Origin: Mageeibacillus sp. UBA1243
GTDB lineage: Bacteria; Bacillota; Clostridia; UBA1212
Direction: 5' to 3'
Length of the DNA stretch: 10,909 nucleotides
Assembly (NCBI GenBank): GCA_002308595.1
Contig: DBWH01000027.1
Location: 4,496-15,404, forward strand
The notes beneath the pieces are model-generated. The model ran no database searches. It worked only from the letters and a program-made list of their open reading frames with translations, and was not told the DNA's origin. Position numbers and translations under genes: made by a program. Within the stretch, counting starts at the first letter, position 1, and each line of letters starts with the position of its first letter. Shown piece by piece: positions 1-6,115 of the stretch.

Positions 1-114
1 GAGGATGAGCTTGCCGGTATTACCGAAAAGATAGGCGAAAAGTACCCTTCGCTCGAGGTCATTCCCTACGAGGGCGGCCAGCCTGTCTTCGACTACATCT
101 TTATTCTCTTGTGA
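1..114 (+). CDS. fakA: FakA-type fatty acid kinase, C-terminal end (partial)
   Basis: Only the last 37 codons and a TGA stop are in the window; the gene enters from the left edge. The peptide has an acidic/basic helix (EDELAGITEKIGEKYP) followed by a VIPYEGGQPVFDYIF ending. A GGQP-(V/I)-(Y/F) sequence close to the stop is characteristic of the C-terminal domain of the FakA/YloV (DAK phosphatase-related) family. FakA is the ATP-dependent kinase that phosphorylates a fatty acid held by a FakB (DegV-family) protein, giving acyl-phosphate in the cytoplasm. A DegV-family gene starts 51 bases downstream on the same strand, which strongly supports the call. The kinase domain lies outside the window, so catalytic residues cannot be checked. 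Confidence 0.72.
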   Translation, partial: EDELAGITEKIGEKYPSLEVIPYEGGQPVFDYIFILL

Positions 115-165
115 GAAATTGGCGGTACCCTGTGCCGCAGACTATAAACAAAACGGAGGAGAGCT

Positions 166-1035
166 ATGTTAGTACTTTTTACAGACACCGATACTGATAT
201 TACGCCGGAAGTTGCGGCGAAGTACAACTACAACCTTATCAGTATGCCCTACAGCATCGACAGCAAGACGACCTACCCCTACGTTGACTTTGACGTTTTT
301 GACGCCAAGGCCTTCTACGACGGTCTCCGCAAGGGCAACCTGCCCAACACGAGCGCCATCCCGATCGAGCGGTACGTCGAGTATTTCGAGCCCCATTTTG
401 CGGCCGGCAACGACATTTTCTACGTCCACTTCTCGCGCGCAATGACCGCGACCTTCGACAACATGGACAGCGCCCTCGCAATCCTCAAGGAGAAATATCC
501 GGAGCGCAAGTTCTACGAGGTTGACACCAAGGCCATCACCACGCTCAGCTACTCGATCGTTGTTGACATCGGCGAGCTTTTCCTTGCCGGCAAGACAGCC
601 GAAGAGGTTCTCGAATGGGCCAAGGTCGAAGTCGACAAGCACACAATGTACTTCATGGCTGACGACCTCAAGTTCTTCAAGCACAGCGGACGCGTCAGCG
701 GTATTGCGGGCACCATGGGCAACCTTCTGGGCATCAGGCCCATCATCTACATGAGCACCGAAGGCAAAATGGTCTCCATCGGCAAGGAAAAAGGACGCGC
801 CAAGGCCATTGCCCGCCTCATTGCCTACATGGATGAGCTTGGCGATGACGTAAAGAACCACCGGATTTTCATTGGCCATACCGACGCGATGGCTCTCGTT
901 GAAGAGCTCGTTGTCGCGCTCAAGGAAAAACTCGGCGACGACGTTCAGTACGAGATTGTAAACGTTAACCCCACAGCAGGCAGCCACTGCGGACCCAACG
1001 CAATCGGCCTCTGCTTCCACTCAATACACAGATAA
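166..1035 (+). CDS. DegV family fatty-acid-binding protein (FakB-like)
   Basis: A 289-residue protein, the usual DegV length. It has the N-terminal D-T-D-x-D-I-T turn (residues 7-13), the conserved Thr62-Ser63 in the first domain, a VDDL-like segment (MADDLKFF, 164-171) leading to SGR (174-176), a lipid-binding loop (GNLLGIRPII, 185-194), and a C-terminal SHCGPNAIG segment (273-281). DegV/FakB proteins bind one fatty acid, shield it from solvent and present its carboxylate to FakA for phosphorylation. The partial FakA gene directly upstream fits this partnership. The start is ATG with GGAGGA five bases upstream. One oddity is that the usual serine-rich SSGLSGT segment reads SRAMTAT here (90-96), so the second serine is replaced by Arg91. 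Family assignment is secure; which fatty acid is bound cannot be read from sequence. Confidence 0.93.
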   Translation: MLVLFTDTDTDITPEVAAKYNYNLISMPYSIDSKTTYPYVDFDVFDAKAFYDGLRKGNLPNTSAIPIERYVEYFEPHFAAGNDIFYVHFSRAMTATFDNMDSALAILKEKYPERKFYEVDTKAITTLSYSIVVDIGELFLAGKTAEEVLEWAKVEVDKHTMYFMADDLKFFKHSGRVSGIAGTMGNLLGIRPIIYMSTEGKMVSIGKEKGRAKAIARLIAYMDELGDDVKNHRIFIGHTDAMALVEELVVALKEKLGDDVQYEIVNVNPTAGSHCGPNAIGLCFHSIHR

Positions 1036-1036
1036 C

Positions 1037-2161
1037 ATGATTGAAATAAAACCCGTTCAAACTTCAAAGGAAATCAAGGAATTCATCGAATTTCCGCTGA
1101 AACTCTACAAAGGAAACCCGTACTTTGTGCCTCCTCTTTACGGCGACGAAAAGAAGATGTTCAGGAAGGGTTTCGTATACGAAGACACGTGCGAGTCCGT
1201 CTTTTTCAACGCGTACAAGGACGGCAGGATCTGCGGCAGGATTCAGGGCATCCTCCAGAAAGCCGCCAATGAGAAAAACAACGAAAAGCGTGTACGCTTC
1301 ACCCGTTTTGACTCGATTGACGACAGCGAAGTCGCCGGAAAGCTTTTCAAAGCGGTGGAGGACTGGGCACTCGCCAAGGGCATGGACACCGTTGTCGGCC
1401 CTCTCGGCTACTCCGACCTTGAGCGCGAGGGCCTCCTCATCGAAGGTTTTGACCAGCTTTCGACGTTCGAGGAGCAGTACAACGCCGAATACTACGGAAG
1501 GCTGATCGAAGACCTTGGCTACAAAAAAGAGGTCGACTGGGTCGAGAGCCGCCTCCGCTACCCAAAAGAGGGTTTTGACGAGCGCATTTTTGTTCTTGAG
1601 GAGAAGCTCCTCAAGCGCTTCAAGCTCCATTTCAGCAGCGCCAAAAACGTCAACGACTTTCTCGACAAGTACGTTGACATGTTCTTCGAGCTTCTGGACC
1701 GTTCCTACGCCAATATCTACGGCACCGTCCCCTTCACCGCACGGATGAAGAAGATGATGGTGGATAACTTCAAGCTTATCGTGGATCTGCGGTTCGTCAC
1801 CGTTCTCCTTGACGAGAACGAGAAGGTGGTGGCCCTCGGGCTGTGCTTCCCTTCCATCGGCAAGGCGGTTCAAAAATCCGGCGGCAGGCTCACCATACCC
1901 ACTCTTATGAGGCTCCTCAAGGCGATTAAAAAGCCAAAGTCCATCGATCTGGGACTCATTGGCGTGGAGCCGGAGCTCATGAACCTGGGCCTTGGCACGG
2001 CAATAGTCGCAGAGGTAGCGAAAATTCTCAAAAACACCGGCGTGGAGTATGCGGAGACGAACCTGAATCTGGAAGACAACACGGCGATACGGTCAATGTG
2101 GAAATACTTTGATTCAACCGAACACAAGCGTAGAAGAAGTTACGTGAAAAAGCTGATTTAA
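1037..2161 (+). CDS. GNAT-like acyltransferase family protein, function unknown
   Basis: A 374-residue soluble protein with no signal peptide or membrane segment. The N-terminal half has hallmarks of a broadly distributed uncharacterised family: FPLKLYKGNPYFVPPL (19-34), a DGRICGRIQGI strand, an RFTRFDSIDD segment, then GMDTVVGPLGYSDLEREGLLIEGF. The C-terminal half looks like a GNAT acetyl-CoA-binding fold, with LIGVEPELMNLGLGTAI followed by AETNLNLEDNTAIRSMWKYF. In the pyrophosphate loop, usually (R/Q)xxGxG, the first position is Met315 (M-N-L-G-L-G). Its ATG is one base after the degV stop with no recognisable Shine-Dalgarno, so translation is probably coupled to degV. It sits between fatty acid kinase genes and plsX, which suggests a lipid-related acyl transfer, but that is inference from neighbours; substrate and donor are unknown. 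Confidence 0.85.
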   Translation: MIEIKPVQTSKEIKEFIEFPLKLYKGNPYFVPPLYGDEKKMFRKGFVYEDTCESVFFNAYKDGRICGRIQGILQKAANEKNNEKRVRFTRFDSIDDSEVAGKLFKAVEDWALAKGMDTVVGPLGYSDLEREGLLIEGFDQLSTFEEQYNAEYYGRLIEDLGYKKEVDWVESRLRYPKEGFDERIFVLEEKLLKRFKLHFSSAKNVNDFLDKYVDMFFELLDRSYANIYGTVPFTARMKKMMVDNFKLIVDLRFVTVLLDENEKVVALGLCFPSIGKAVQKSGGRLTIPTLMRLLKAIKKPKSIDLGLIGVEPELMNLGLGTAIVAEVAKILKNTGVEYAETNLNLEDNTAIRSMWKYFDSTEHKRRRSYVKKLI

Positions 2162-2191
2162 GGCTCTTTTCGCAATTTAACGGAGATTTTT

Positions 2192-3208
2192 ATGAAACTG
2201 ATTATTGACTGCATGGGCGGCGACAAGAGCCCGGGTGCAAACGTTGAAGGCGGCCTTCTTGCCCTTGACAGGTACGAAGACCTTTACCTGATTTTCAGCG
2301 GCGACGAGGCCGCCATTAAAGCTGAGATTGACAGGCTCGGCGGAGGGCGCGGAAGGTGCGAGATACTGCACGCGCCCGACGTTATAACAGGCGAGGACAA
2401 GCCAACGGACGCTATAAGGCTGAAGCGCGAGAGCTCCATGATGAAAGGAATCAAGCTGCTGCGCGAAAGCGATGACATTGGCGGTATCGTTTCGACAGGC
2501 GCTACAGGGTCGCTCGTTGCCGCGGCTACACTCAGGATCGGGAGGCTCGAAGGGGTCTTCAGACCTGCGTTTTGCCCTATTCTTCCGACAATGAGCGGCG
2601 GTATCGTTGGCGTATGCGACAGCGGGGCCAACGTGGACTGCCTGCCTCTGCAGCTGGTTCAGTTTGGCGTCATGGCAAGCGCTTACATGGAAAAGGCGTT
2701 CGGGATTGAGAATCCGAGGGTTGCGCTGCTCAATATCGGCACCGAGTCAGAGAAAGGCGACGACCTGAGGAAGGAGGTCTACAAGAGACTGAGCAGTCTT
2801 CAGGGCATCAATTTTGTCGGCAATATGGAGAGCCGCGACCTTCTCTCGGGCAAGTACGACGTGGTGGTTTGCGACGGATTTTCCGGAAATGTTCTCATCA
2901 AAACGACTGAGGGGACCGCGCTCCAGCTTCTCAAGAAGATTAAGACGGACATCTATTCGAGGACAAAATACAAAATCGGCGCACTCTTTATGAAGAAGAT
3001 GTTTGCCGAGGAGAAGGAATTCATGAACTACCAGCGCTACGGCGGGAGCGTGCTGCTCGGGACCGAGAAGATCATCGTCAAGGGTCACGGGGCAAGCGAC
3101 AAGGTTGCCGTGGCAAAGTGCATCGAACAGGCACGCAGCATGGTCGGGAGCAATCTGAACGGAGTCATTGCCGAAAGGATTGCCGCAATACCGGAAGACG
3201 CGCAATAA
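2192..3208 (+). CDS. plsX: Phosphate acyltransferase PlsX
   Basis: PlsX converts acyl-ACP and inorganic phosphate to acyl-phosphate, the donor PlsY uses to acylate glycerol-3-phosphate in the first step of phosphatidic acid synthesis. It acts as a peripheral enzyme at the cytoplasmic membrane face. The 338 residues match the family length. Visible signatures are the N-terminal IIDCMGGD (family norm DAMGGD), STGATGSLVAAAT (from residue 101; norm SAGNTGA), RPAFCPILPT, DSGANVDC, LLNIGTESEKG, and VVCDGFSGNVLIKTTEG near the phosphate-binding region. The start is ATG with GGAGA (2182-2186) five bases upstream. It follows the GNAT-like gene by 30 bases and precedes acpP by 66 bases, consistent with one transcript. 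No FapR-type operator was recognised. The Ala-to-Cys change in the first motif is minor. Confidence 0.96.
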   Translation: MKLIIDCMGGDKSPGANVEGGLLALDRYEDLYLIFSGDEAAIKAEIDRLGGGRGRCEILHAPDVITGEDKPTDAIRLKRESSMMKGIKLLRESDDIGGIVSTGATGSLVAAATLRIGRLEGVFRPAFCPILPTMSGGIVGVCDSGANVDCLPLQLVQFGVMASAYMEKAFGIENPRVALLNIGTESEKGDDLRKEVYKRLSSLQGINFVGNMESRDLLSGKYDVVVCDGFSGNVLIKTTEGTALQLLKKIKTDIYSRTKYKIGALFMKKMFAEEKEFMNYQRYGGSVLLGTEKIIVKGHGASDKVAVAKCIEQARSMVGSNLNGVIAERIAAIPEDAQ

Positions 3209-3223
3209 AACTCACAAATTATG

Positions 3224-3238
3224 CGGACGCACAGTCCG
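3224..3238 (+). other. Small hairpin in the plsX-acpP gap
   Basis: CGGAC (3224-3228) and GTCCG (3234-3238) can pair as a five-base stem around a five-base loop. It lies 15 bases after the plsX stop. No T-run follows, so it is unlikely to terminate transcription. It could shape the acpP leader or an RNA processing site, since acpP usually needs far more product than plsX. A stem this short can easily arise by chance. Confidence 0.25.
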
Positions 3239-3274
3239 GAATCCAAATAACCAATAAATCAAAGGGGAAAGATT

Positions 3275-3502
3275 ATGTTTGAAGACGTTAAAAAACTGCT
3301 TATCAAAGAGCTAAGGCTGAAGGACGTTGAGGTCACGCCGGAGTCAAGGATTAAAGAGGACCTCCACGCAGACTCGCTCTCGGTACTGACAATGCTCATG
3401 ACCATTGAAGAAGAGTATGATATCACGATTCCCGACGAGGAACTGGCAAGGTTCAGCACCGTCGGCGACATCGTTAAGTTCCTTGAGGGGCTGAAGAAAT
3501 AA
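3275..3502 (+). CDS. acpP: Acyl carrier protein
   Basis: A 75-residue acidic protein of typical ACP size. The DSL motif that receives the 4'-phosphopantetheine group is at residues 33-35, making Ser34 the modification site. It is followed by the helix MLMTIEEEYDITIPDEE and the STVGDIVKFLEGL C-terminal helix that defines type II fatty acid synthase ACPs. ACP carries growing acyl chains as thioesters and is the substrate carrier for PlsX, encoded just upstream. The ATG has a strong AAAGGGGA ribosome binding site (3262-3269). It is the last gene of the plus-strand cluster and ends 17 bases before a long inverted repeat. The position after DSL is Ser-Val-Leu rather than the more usual acidic residue plus hydrophobics, but the fold signature is otherwise normal. 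A dedicated secondary-metabolite ACP is possible but unlikely beside plsX. Confidence 0.95.
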   Translation: MFEDVKKLLIKELRLKDVEVTPESRIKEDLHADSLSVLTMLMTIEEEYDITIPDEELARFSTVGDIVKFLEGLKK

Positions 3503-3519
3503 GCCGGGGAAAATCAGAA

Positions 3520-3569
3520 GCGAAAGAGCCGGGGCGCCTGTGTGAGTGCAGGCGCCCCGGCTCTTTCGC
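3520..3569. terminator. Perfect 21-bp inverted repeat between convergent genes, likely bidirectional terminator
   Basis: Positions 3520-3540 are exactly the reverse complement of 3549-3569, with an eight-base loop (TGTGAGTG). The stem is GC-rich at its loop end (GGGGCGCC). It lies 17 bases after the acpP stop on the plus strand and 19 bases after the rimM stop on the minus strand, the expected place for a shared terminator. Read on the minus strand, the stem is followed by TTCTGATTTT, a fair U-tract. On the plus strand it is followed by ATAAACCTATA, a poor U-tract. It should therefore work better for the rimM transcript as an intrinsic terminator, while for acpP it may mainly protect the 3' end. 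Confidence 0.82.
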
Positions 3570-3588
3570 ATAAACCTATAACCAAGCG

Positions 3589-4107
3589 TCAAAGGTATAT
3601 TTCGCGAAGACCTTTCGGAAGTTTAACCGTAACGATCGCGGCTTCGATGTCTACCGAAAGCACCACGTCCTCGAGGACGGGGATCAGTATGTTTTTGCCC
3701 TCGCCGCAATCCACGTCATATATGTCGCTTCCGGCTCCGGGTATCACGTCCGTGATGGTTCCGAGCCTGTCTCCGTTGTCCTCAACTACAAGGCAGCCGA
3801 TGAGGTCGCCGATGAAGTACCGGCCCTCGGGCAGCTTGATGGCATCCTTTCGCTCAACCTGAAGCTCGATGCCTCTCATCTTGTCGGCAGTGTCGCGGTC
3901 GTCGATGCCGTCAAACTTTAAAATCACGAATTTATTCGAGAATTTAACGCCTTTGACTTCGACCTCGCGGCGAACTCCGCCTGAGAAGAGCAACACCTTT
4001 TTGAGCTTGCGGAAGCGATTCACGTCGTCGGTGTCAGGTATGACCTTGACCTCGCCGCGGACGCCGTGGACGTTGACTATTGTTCCGATGGTCAGATAAT
4101 CGAGCAT
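3589..4107 (-). CDS. rimM: Ribosome maturation factor RimM
   Basis: RimM binds the 30S subunit (ribosomal protein uS19) and assists 16S rRNA processing and 3' head-domain assembly. The 172-residue protein has the N-terminal RimM barrel with LTIGTIVNVHGVRGEVKV (5-22), including the HGxRGEVKV signature. It also has a C-terminal PRC-barrel half starting at LPEGRYFIGDLIG (92-104), through NILIPVLEDVV, to the LPKGL ending. I chose ATG at 4107. The longer frame begins at a GTG (4114-4116) that overlaps the ribosome binding site AAGGAG (4116-4121), which has ideal eight-base spacing to ATG 4107. It is the last gene of the ylxM operon, 18 bases after khpA. The common downstream partners trmD and rplS are absent, and the gene faces acpP across a hairpin. 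Confidence 0.95.
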   Translation of the reverse strand: MLDYLTIGTIVNVHGVRGEVKVIPDTDDVNRFRKLKKVLLFSGGVRREVEVKGVKFSNKFVILKFDGIDDRDTADKMRGIELQVERKDAIKLPEGRYFIGDLIGCLVVEDNGDRLGTITDVIPGAGSDIYDVDCGEGKNILIPVLEDVVLSVDIEAAIVTVKLPKGLREIYL

Positions 4108-4115
4108 GCGGGACA

Positions 4116-4121
4116 CTCCTT
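4116..4121 (-). promoter_or_regulatory. rimM ribosome binding site (decides the start)
   Basis: On the minus strand this reads AAGGAG and lies eight bases before ATG 4107. The upstream in-frame GTG overlaps its last base, so initiation at that GTG from this site is not sterically plausible. Confidence 0.7.
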
Positions 4122-4125
4122 GGGA

Positions 4126-4353
4126 TCATTCAATATCAACGTAGACTTGCTTGCCGCGGTTCTTTGCGCCCGATCTGATGATGGTGCGGATTGCCTTGGC
4201 AATTCTTCCGTCCTTGCCGATTACTCTGCCGGTTTCTTCCTCAGCTACCGAAAGTCTGAGGTAGATGCCGTCGTCGGTCTCCTCTTCGGTGACTCTGACT
4301 GCATCCTTGTTGTCGACGAGCATCTTGGCAATGTTTTCAAGAAACTCTTTCAT
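4126..4353 (-). CDS. khpA: KH-domain RNA-binding protein KhpA
   Basis: A 75-residue single KH-domain protein with the RNA-binding G-x-x-G loop as GKDG (46-49) in TGRVIGKDGRIAKAIR, followed by the KQVYVDIE terminal strand. KhpA (YlqC family) is a small RNA chaperone that works with KhpB/Jag in Firmicutes and influences cell size and translation in the species studied. The start is ATG with AAAGGAAA upstream at about seven bases spacing. It lies 27 bases after rpsP and 18 bases before rimM; rpsP-khpA-rimM is a widely conserved order. Length and motif spacing are normal. Confidence 0.94.
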   Translation of the reverse strand: MKEFLENIAKMLVDNKDAVRVTEEETDDGIYLRLSVAEEETGRVIGKDGRIAKAIRTIIRSGAKNRGKQVYVDIE

Positions 4354-4380
4354 GGTTTAATTTCCTTTCAGCAGGCGTCG

Positions 4381-4617
4381 TCAGGCTTTAGCTTTCTCGA
4401 TGATAGCCTTAACTTTGTCAGTGGGCTGTGCGCCTTTTTTGATCCAGTCCTCAGCTTTTGCGAGATCGATTGTGAACTCTGCGGGATCCTTAAGGGGATT
4501 GTATGTTCCGATTTCCTCAACGAAACGTCCGTCTCTTGCAAATCTTGACTCTGCAACTACTATTCTGTAAAAAGGAGCCTTCTTTGCGCCGATTCTTCTT
4601 AATCTGATTTTAAGCAT
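4381..4617 (-). CDS. rpsP: 30S ribosomal protein bS16
   Basis: bS16 is a primary-to-secondary binder of 16S rRNA in the 30S body. The 78-residue protein begins [20 protein letters not shown] and continues with [22 protein letters not shown], the family signature. It lacks the extra residues often seen before KIRL (MAVKIRL), so it begins slightly shorter but is intact. The ATG has a strong GGAGG (4627-4631) at nine bases. It follows ffh by 124 bases, the largest gap within this operon, and precedes khpA by 27 bases. Confidence 0.97.
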   Translation of the reverse strand: MLKIRLRRIGAKKAPFYRIVVAESRFARDGRFVEEIGTYNPLKDPAEFTIDLAKAEDWIKKGAQPTDKVKAIIEKAKA

Positions 4618-4741
4618 TTGTTTTTACCTCCAAATTTATGAGCTTTTATTTGAAAAGCGGTTGCGGACTTTGCCGCGTGCTCGCTCTTTTCAACTGATTT
4701 ATGTCCTCCGGACCTGGGTTACCGCCAATGCGCCCCGCCCG
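4618..4741 (-). promoter_or_regulatory. rpsP leader region with possible hairpin
   Basis: This 124-base gap between ffh and rpsP is larger than any other gap in the operon. On the minus strand GAAAAG (4686-4691) can pair with CTTTTC (4652-4657), enclosing a second stem GCGG/CCGC (4673-4676 with 4663-4666). A good GGAGG (4705-4709) occurs with no recognised gene behind it. I found no clear promoter or terminator. A post-transcriptional control element that lets rpsP be expressed at a level different from ffh is possible but unproven. Confidence 0.3.
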
Positions 4742-6091
4742 TCAGAACTTGATTCCGCCTTTTCCGAAACCGCCAAGCTTTCCGAGACCCCTTGGCCCCT
4801 TCCCGCCTGACATCTTCTTCATCATGTCGCGCATCATTTCGAACTGGCGCATGAGCTTATTGACGTCTTGGACAGTCGTTCCGCTGCCGTCCGCGATTCT
4901 CTTTCGCCTGCTTGCGTTGAGAAGCCCCGGATTTCTGCGCTCTTTCATGGTCATCGAGCAGATAATCGCCTCGGTCTTGACCATTCCCTTCTCATCAATG
5001 TCCTCCTCGCGGATCCTGCCCGCGACGCCCGGCATCATGCCCAGAAGTTTTGTTATACCGCCAAGCTTTTTGATCTGCCGAAGCTGCTGCAGGAAGTCGT
5101 CAAGCGTGAACGTCTGCTGCCTGATCTTTTTCTCAAGCTCACGCGCCTCTTTCTCGGAGTACATCTGCTCGGCCTGCTCGATGAGTGTGAGCACGTCGCC
5201 CATTCCGAGGATTCGGCTTGCCATTCTGTCGGGTTTGAACGATTCGAATTCGTTCATTTTCTCGCCGACGGAGGCGAACTTGATGGGTTTGTTTGTCATC
5301 TGTGCGACTGAGAGCGCCGCACCGCCCCTCGTATCCGAGTCGAGCTTTGAGAGGATTACGCCCGTGATGTCGAGCCTGTCGTTGAAAGCCACGGCCACAT
5401 TGGCGGCATTCTGACCCGTCATCGAGTCGACAACGAGAAGAATTTCGGAAGGATTCGTGGCTTTTTTGATCTCCTCGAGCTCCTCCATGAGCCTGTCGTC
5501 AATTTCAAGACGGCCCGCGGTATCGATGATGATGACGTCGTTGAGCTGTCTGACGGCTTTTTCCTTGGCGGATTTGGCAATCTGGACGGGTTTTGTGCCC
5601 TCGGGCATCGAGAAAACCGGAACCTGAATCTGTCCGCCGAGAACCTCGAGCTGCTTGATAGCTGCAGGTCTGTAGATGTCAGCCGCAACGAGCATCGGGT
5701 TCTTGCCCTGTTTCTTGAGCATGAGAGCGAGCTTGGCGGATGCGGTCGTTTTACCTGCACCCTGAAGACCTGCCATCATGATGACGTTCGGGGGAGTCTT
5801 TCCGAGGTCGAGCTTGGCTTCACTGCCGCCAAGGAGATTGATGAGCTCCTCGTTCACGATCTTCACGACCTGCTGGCCCGGGTTCAGACCCTCGAGCACA
5901 TGAGCGCCCACAGCCTTCTCCGAAACCGACTTTGTGAAGTCCTTGACCACTTTATAGTTTACGTCCGCCTCGAGAAGCGCAAGCCTGACTTCGCGCATGA
6001 GTTCCTTCACGTCACTCTCGGTGACTTTGGACTTGCCGCGGAATTTGCGCATAACTTCCGAAAGCTTAGACGCCAGATTTCCAAAAATCAT
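4742..6091 (-). CDS. ffh: Signal recognition particle protein Ffh (SRP54)
   Basis: Ffh binds SRP RNA and signal sequences of nascent membrane proteins and delivers ribosomes to FtsY at the membrane by a GTP-dependent handover. The 449 residues show the N domain (1-90), then the G domain with P-loop GLQGAGKTT (108-116), DTAGR (190-194) and SKLD (248-251; TKLD is usual). They continue with DTRGGAALS and a methionine-rich M domain (about 300-430). The RNA-binding helix SRRKRIADGSGT spans 394-405, and the Gly/Lys-rich tail is typical. The start is ATG with GGAGA (6098-6102) six bases upstream. It follows ylxM by 24 bases, the standard ylxM-ffh pairing. The SRP RNA gene was not seen in this window. 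Thr-to-Ser in the nucleotide-specificity motif is conservative. Confidence 0.98.
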   Translation of the reverse strand: MIFGNLASKLSEVMRKFRGKSKVTESDVKELMREVRLALLEADVNYKVVKDFTKSVSEKAVGAHVLEGLNPGQQVVKIVNEELINLLGGSEAKLDLGKTPPNVIMMAGLQGAGKTTASAKLALMLKKQGKNPMLVAADIYRPAAIKQLEVLGGQIQVPVFSMPEGTKPVQIAKSAKEKAVRQLNDVIIIDTAGRLEIDDRLMEELEEIKKATNPSEILLVVDSMTGQNAANVAVAFNDRLDITGVILSKLDSDTRGGAALSVAQMTNKPIKFASVGEKMNEFESFKPDRMASRILGMGDVLTLIEQAEQMYSEKEARELEKKIRQQTFTLDDFLQQLRQIKKLGGITKLLGMMPGVAGRIREEDIDEKGMVKTEAIICSMTMKERRNPGLLNASRRKRIADGSGTTVQDVNKLMRQFEMMRDMMKKMSGGKGPRGLGKLGGFGKGGIKF

Positions 6092-6115
6092 AATTTTTCT
6101 CCGATAGTTAATTTC

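Noticed and set aside
119..148. Possible promoter before degV (TTGGCG, 18-base spacer, TATAAA)
   Set aside because: The -35 box matches only four of six positions, and the start site would fall on the ribosome binding site, leaving almost no leader. Readthrough from fakA is a simpler source of the transcript.
168..181. FapR-like half-site (TTAGTAC) at the degV start
   Set aside because: It lies inside the first codons of degV, lacks the second half of the operator, and is explained by the coding sequence.
169..1020. Long open frame (283 codons) antisense to the degV gene
   Set aside because: It mirrors the codon positions of the DegV-family gene, whose motifs and ribosome binding site are clear. 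Its product is a valine-rich, featureless sequence, as expected from third-position GC bias on the other strand.
1064..1873. Long open frame antisense to the GNAT-like gene (269 codons)
   Set aside because: No recognisable motifs, and it is fully contained in a gene with family signatures.
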